The position numbers were made by a program, and so were the translations under genes. Source: RGIG1995 sp045587445 (GTDB lineage Bacteria > Bacillota > Clostridia > Oscillospirales > CAG-272). Taken from it: a stretch of 64,000 nt of DNA. Positions 60,936-64,000 of the stretch are shown here, piece after piece. The notes beneath the pieces are model-generated. The model did no database searches. It saw only the letters and a program-made list of their open reading frames with translations, and was not told the origin of the DNA. The stretch's first letter is position 1. Every line of letters begins with the position of its first letter. Location: contig JAZNCH010000053.1 of assembly GCA_045587445.1 (NCBI GenBank), forward strand, positions 1 to 64,000, given 5' to 3'.

Positions 60936-62070
60936 AAATCGTGTTACCTCTCTTTATAGTTCTTTTTATATTAAATTTATCATCAGCGATGATAATGTCT
61001 GCATCATATCCGCTGAGCAACGCACCCTTGCCTTCTGCCTTAATAGCACGTGCCGGATTGAAGCTTGCTGCCGCAACCACCTCGGGAACGCTGAGGGTGG
61101 TGTTTTCAAGTACGTTGCGAACCGCAATGTTGAGCTTGAGCACCGAGCCTGCAATAGTACCATCGGACAGGCGGCACTCAATTCCCTTAAGGAATATGGG
61201 CTGACCGCCGAGGTCATACTCACCGTCGGGCATACCGCCTGCTCTGGTGCAGTCGGTAATAAGACAGAGCTTATCCATCTTTTGCTTTGCAATTACAGAG
61301 AATACGCCGGGATGAATGTGGAATGTGTCGCAGATAAGCTCAACGGAAACATCAGTAGCAAGTGCTGCTCCCACAACACCGGGATCGCGGTGTGCAAGAG
61401 GTGTCATAGCGTTGAAAAGGTGGGTAGTGTGTCCCACGCCGTCTTTAACTGCAGAAATAGCTTCTTCGTAGTTAGCACCGGTATGCCCCATGGAAATGAG
61501 AATATCGGTCTTTTCAGCTATCTCCTTAATTGTCTCGTGTCCACCGTCCATTTCGGGAGCTATTGTTAAGATACGGATTATATCCTGATTGTCAAGCAAG
61601 AATTTAGCATTGGGTTTCTGAATGTTTTCTTCCTTTTGTGCACCCTTCTTTGATGGATTAATGAATGGTCCTTCTGCGTGAACGCCGAGTATTTCAGCAC
61701 CGTCCCATGTCTTGGATTCATCTTTAAGTGATCTTACTGTGTTGAGTGCGGCATCGATCTCATCTTGAGAAACGGTCATCGTGGTGGGAAGGAATGCGGT
61801 CACACCGTTTTGTGCTATGCCGTAAGCCATTTTTTTAATTCCATCAGGCTTTGCGTCGGAGGTATCTTCGTTAAGATATCCGTGAATGTGAATATCAACA
61901 AGTCCCGGAGCTACGTAGTTGCCTTCTGCATCAATAACAGTCGCATCTGCGGGCAACTTGTCCATTATATCAATTATCTTTCCGTTTTCACTGTCAAAAG
62001 CAAGAAACTTACCTTCAACGACCGAATCGGGAAGAACTATTTTACCATTTGTTATGTATGTTAATGCCAT
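60925..62070 (-). CDS. nagA: N-acetylglucosamine-6-phosphate deacetylase
   Basis: 381 residues from the ATG at 62070 after AAAGGAG; the frame extends 30 codons upstream without support. Amidohydrolase barrel: LVDIHIHGYLNEDT, LGVHAEGPFINPSKKGAQ (metal-binding Glu), ISMGHTGANYEEA, TTHLFNAMTPLAHRDPG (metal His) and LITDCTRAGGMPDG (catalytic Asp). It removes acetate from GlcNAc-6-phosphate, sending amino sugars towards glycolysis or cell wall synthesis. Operon with the downstream ROK gene. No nagB in the window. Confidence 0.95.
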   Translation of the reverse strand: MALTYITNGKIVLPDSVVEGKFLAFDSENGKIIDIMDKLPADATVIDAEGNYVAPGLVDIHIHGYLNEDTSDAKPDGIKKMAYGIAQNGVTAFLPTTMTVSQDEIDAALNTVRSLKDESKTWDGAEILGVHAEGPFINPSKKGAQKEENIQKPNAKFLLDNQDIIRILTIAPEMDGGHETIKEIAEKTDILISMGHTGANYEEAISAVKDGVGHTTHLFNAMTPLAHRDPGVVGAALATDVSVELICDTFHIHPGVFSVIAKQKMDKLCLITDCTRAGGMPDGEYDLGGQPIFLKGIECRLSDGTIAGSVLKLNIAVRNVLENTTLSVPEVVAAASFNPARAIKAEGKGALLSGYDADIIIADDKFNIKRTIKRGNTIYEA

Positions 62071-62592
62071 AGTAAAACAACTCCTTTGATTGAATTTTCT
62101 AATATGTAGTATAGCAGATATCAAATGGGTTTTTATGAATATTTTGTAAATTCTAAACATCCTTGGTGATTTTAATGAATGTATATTCAGAAGGATAATG
62201 GTAATTTTTTACGGTCAGGCAGATTAAAGTGTTTTTAAACGAAAAGACACAAATAATAAAGGCCATCCCTTGATTTTTTGTACGGAGAGGCATAACTGAT
62301 TTAATTAAAAAGTATTGAAAAAAAGACAGCAACACACATATTTTTATCTACACATTTATGTTTTTCAAGATTTCAACGTAAAAAAATTTTAAAGAGAGGA
62401 ATCTCGAAAACGTAATATTTTCAAGGGTTGCGTGGTTCAATTGAATAAAGAAAAATCCGAACCCCACCATCGTGCAATGAGATTCGGATTTCTACTGTTT
62501 GGTACGAGTGTTCATAACAGACCTTACCATCGTGTGATACATAAAAAATCAGCAGTGACGACACCCGAGTTTTGGGTGCCGACACTGTCGGC
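62071..62592. other. Intergenic region between nagA and tRNA-Leu, with terminator-like hairpins
   Basis: No gene is seen. On the minus strand the stretch 62440-62495 forms AAATCCGAA/TTCGGATTT with a loop of about 30 bases and then TTTTTC, a plausible terminator of the tRNA-Leu transcript. A second palindrome, CACCCGAGTTTTGGGTG, sits at 62568-62584, immediately behind the tRNA. Confidence 0.6.
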
Positions 62593-62679
62593 TGGTGCGG
62601 GTAACAGGACTTGAACCTGCACAGCCTTGCGACCATTAGAACCTGAATCTAACGCGTCTGCCAATTCCGCCATACCCGC
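62593..62679 (-). tRNA. tRNA-Leu (anticodon CAG)
   Basis: 87 bases with a long variable arm. Acceptor GCGGGTA/TACCCGC, D arm GCGGAATTGGCAGACGC, anticodon stem TTAGA/TCTAA with loop TTCAGGT giving CAG, T arm GGTTCAAGTCC, discriminator A and encoded CCA. It reads CTG codons. Confidence 0.93.
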
Positions 62680-62696
62680 ATATATCGTGCTTTTGT

Positions 62697-62725
62697 ATTC
62701 TATCATTTTTGAGTGGATATGTCAA
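62697..62725 (-). promoter_or_regulatory. Promoter of tRNA-Leu
   Basis: Minus strand TTGACA (62720-62725), 17-base spacer, TAGAAT (62697-62702). Confidence 0.82.
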
Positions 62726-62882
62726 TGCTTTTTGAAAATAAATTTCCATGCGTGTTTCTGTGTTAAAGTTTTTATTGCACCTTTGAGGCAAAAGACTATA
62801 ACACAAAAAATACAGTTGATATGTTAGAAGATTATTCAAATGTATTCAATGCGGAGTTCATTGCGTTTTTGAAATGGATTCA

Positions 62883-62911
62883 TTGACAAAATAAAATATA
62901 GGGGGTATAAT
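62883..62911 (+). promoter_or_regulatory. Promoter upstream of the SGNH-like remnant and DUF6323-like gene
   Basis: Perfect consensus: TTGACA (62883-62888), 17-base spacer, TATAAT (62906-62911). Confidence 0.83.
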
Positions 62912-62972
62912 AAAGTAAAAGAAGTATTTGAGTATACATTATGATAAAACAATTAAGAATTATAGTTTTTTC

Positions 62973-63113
62973 ATGGCAGTTGTAATGACGCTGTGCTGTA
63001 TTCACGTAAATGCGTTTACAGATGTTACAGGTGTTTTGCAAAAGGAGTCATTAAAAATACTTGCTGTCGGAAACAGTTTTAGTGAAGATGCGGCGGAGTA
63101 TATACTATTTTAG
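62973..63113 (+). pseudogene. Truncated SGNH/DUF4886-like gene fragment
   Basis: The frame gives a signal-peptide-like start (MAVVMTLCCIHVNAF) and then SLKILAVGNSFSEDAAEYIL, which matches the opening of DUF4886 SGNH hydrolases, where the Gly-Asn-Ser motif holds the catalytic serine. It then stops at TAG after about 47 codons, whereas the family needs roughly 250 or more residues. No continuation was found in the other frames before the next gene. It looks like the 5' remnant of a deleted gene. Confidence 0.65.
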
Positions 63114-63141
63114 CAGTTGCAAGGAAAAAGAAGAAGTAAAA

Positions 63142-63666
63142 ATGTATTTTAAAAGAAACGTAAAAAACAATTCTCTGATTAATATAAACCAAATACAGTT
63201 GTCGGATACAAATGCACTTAAAGAGTCTTTGGCTGAACTTAACAGCAGAACCAATGAATACGGAGTGGTATTGACCGTAAAGCAGGTAAACAGACTTGCA
63301 GATGCGGTAAAGGGTGCATTAAGAGAAAGCGACAGAGTGGAGATAGGTGCAGGGATATTGCCTGTACTTGCCGACGAATTTTCGCGTTCGATATTTGTTG
63401 ACCAGGAAAACTATGCAGCACTTCTCGAAGAATTAGTATATATTTTTTTTCAGGTTAAGACGGCGGTATGCGACAGAATATCCGACAATGACCTTGTAAG
63501 ACTGCTCAGGGATTATTATGAAAATAAGGCTATGGGTTCTGTTGATTTGATGAGAGAAAGGGATATAGACCTTTTGGTAAAGTACGTTGAAATGGAACTG
63601 GGGCATTTCAGTGCTTCGGTTGGTGATGTTTACGAAACAGAAAGTTATACGGATGAAAGAACTTAA
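63142..63666 (+). CDS. DUF6323-like protein
   Basis: 174 residues from the ATG at 63142; an earlier frame start would run through the remnant gene. The body has LTVKQVNRLADAVKGALRES, DRVEIGAGILPVLADEFSRS, ENYAALLEELVYIFFQVKTA and LVRLLRDYYENKAMGSVDLM, the helical pattern I associate with DUF6323. It is soluble and of unknown function. The next gene overlaps it by 14 bases, the pairing expected for DUF6323 and DUF6179. Family name is from memory. Confidence 0.7.
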   Translation: MYFKRNVKNNSLININQIQLSDTNALKESLAELNSRTNEYGVVLTVKQVNRLADAVKGALRESDRVEIGAGILPVLADEFSRSIFVDQENYAALLEELVYIFFQVKTAVCDRISDNDLVRLLRDYYENKAMGSVDLMRERDIDLLVKYVEMELGHFSASVGDVYETESYTDERT

Positions 63667-64000
63667 GAATTATTACGGAAATTCGCTTAATTATGAATAT
63701 ATAAACTTTTCCGATTATTTTCGTACGCTTTCAAGCGAGGGAAAGAGACAGTCATTTTTGACAGAGAAAAGGTTTGTCGAAATTAAGAAGAAGATAGGCG
63801 AGATATTGTCGGAACTTATTGCGGAATATACGGGTTATGAAAGTACGTCCGTTATGAAAGAAACCGCAAACGATATATTCGTGTCGCTTTTGTATTGTCT
63901 TGATATGGCGCTTTTTATGTTTGAATCACACGAAGACGCGCTGGATTATATAATAGAAAATGATGTAAAGACAGTTTACCGAAAGGGACAAAAGGTTATA
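63653..64000 (+). CDS. DUF6179-like protein (3' end outside window)
   Basis: The frame opens with MKELKNYYGNSLNYEY at 63653 inside the end of the preceding gene and runs off the right edge, so 116 residues are visible. They are helical and charged (KRFVEIKKKIGEILSELIAE, DIFVSLLYCLDMALFMFES). It should be the partner of the DUF6323-like protein; in Clostridia I recall DUF6179 genes beside DUF6323 genes. Function unknown. Confidence 0.65.
   Translation, partial: MKELKNYYGNSLNYEYINFSDYFRTLSSEGKRQSFLTEKRFVEIKKKIGEILSELIAEYTGYESTSVMKETANDIFVSLLYCLDMALFMFESHEDALDYIIENDVKTVYRKGQKVI

Noticed and set aside
62432..62839. Small frames around tRNA-Leu
   Set aside because: They overlap the tRNA, its promoter and its terminator on both strands.
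1..64000. CRISPR array, prophage or integrative element
   Set aside because: No regularly spaced repeats, integrase, capsid or relaxase genes were seen; the KTR gene alone does not support an element.

Overview
The window reads as chromosome of a low-GC, Gram-positive, spore-forming anaerobe of the class Clostridia, most like a gut Oscillospirales/Ruminococcaceae-type bacterium. The support is gene content: an uninterrupted sporulation sigma factor sigK next to a SipL-like SPOCS/LysM coat protein, a DUF512 radical-SAM protein near der-plsY, HPr kinase, a Trp T-box, a cobalamin riboswitch with an ECF-type substrate-binding subunit, lipoproteins with typical lipoboxes, AGGAGG-type ribosome binding sites and many TTGACA-17-TATAAT promoters. 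No rRNA, CRISPR array, intact insertion sequence or recombinase was seen. The exact species cannot be named from the sequence.

Layout. 1-14 kb: the 5' part of a glycerophosphodiester phosphodiesterase gene coupled to an MFS transporter, tRNA-Gln, a dus tRNA-dihydrouridine synthase, an AraC regulator, a lipoprotein with an NlpC/P60-like Cys/His pattern, a 3-hydroxyacyl-CoA dehydrogenase, hprK, a PDZ membrane protein, a two-component system, ychF, a DEDDh exonuclease and a poly-cysteine clostridial protein. 14-23 kb: pcrA-type helicase, then two RNA-controlled units (cobalamin riboswitch -> DUF4430 lipoprotein -> ECF S component; Trp T-box -> stand-alone trpB), tRNA-Arg, a divergent LCP-family protein and glycyl-tRNA synthetase. 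23-36 kb, mostly minus strand: a degenerate PIG-L-like protein with a coiled coil, the Ktr potassium system, plsY-der, a zinc-ribbon/propeller protein, DUF512, two unknowns, trpS (plus strand), a SpoU methyltransferase and a Ppx/GppA phosphatase. 36-47 kb: dxs-sigK-sipL, an AraC regulator, two membrane proteins, proC, a GNAT acetyltransferase, a GH20-like hexosaminidase and a small membrane protein.

The most distinctive region is 47.4-58.2 kb: about eleven co-oriented genes forming a surface-fibre or matrix locus of the SipW/TasA (camelysin) kind. From its 5' end it encodes a TetR-type regulator, an ER-type (Ser/His) signal peptidase, a small membrane protein, a large SipW-class secreted protein, a second ER-type signal peptidase, a TasA/camelysin-like protein, a second large SipW-class protein with a beta-helix, another TasA-like subunit, a protein ending in a PPQTG sortase signal, a further SipW-class subunit, a Ser/Thr/Pro-rich subunit and a small CxxC protein. 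Several intercistronic gaps carry related long stem-loops, one interrupted by a small MITE-like insert. The likely division of work is: the peptidases process the SipW-class precursors, the TasA-like proteins form fibres, the beta-helix proteins decorate them, the sortase-signal protein anchors them, and the TetR protein controls the unit.

58-64 kb: a leader-regulated Cys-rich KTR gene, a small XRE regulator, a nagA-ROK amino-sugar operon, tRNA-Leu, a broken SGNH/DUF4886-like remnant behind a perfect promoter, and a DUF6323/DUF6179-like gene pair cut by the right window edge. Amino-sugar salvage recurs (GH20-like enzyme, nagA, ROK kinase), which fits growth on mucin, chitin or peptidoglycan sugars.
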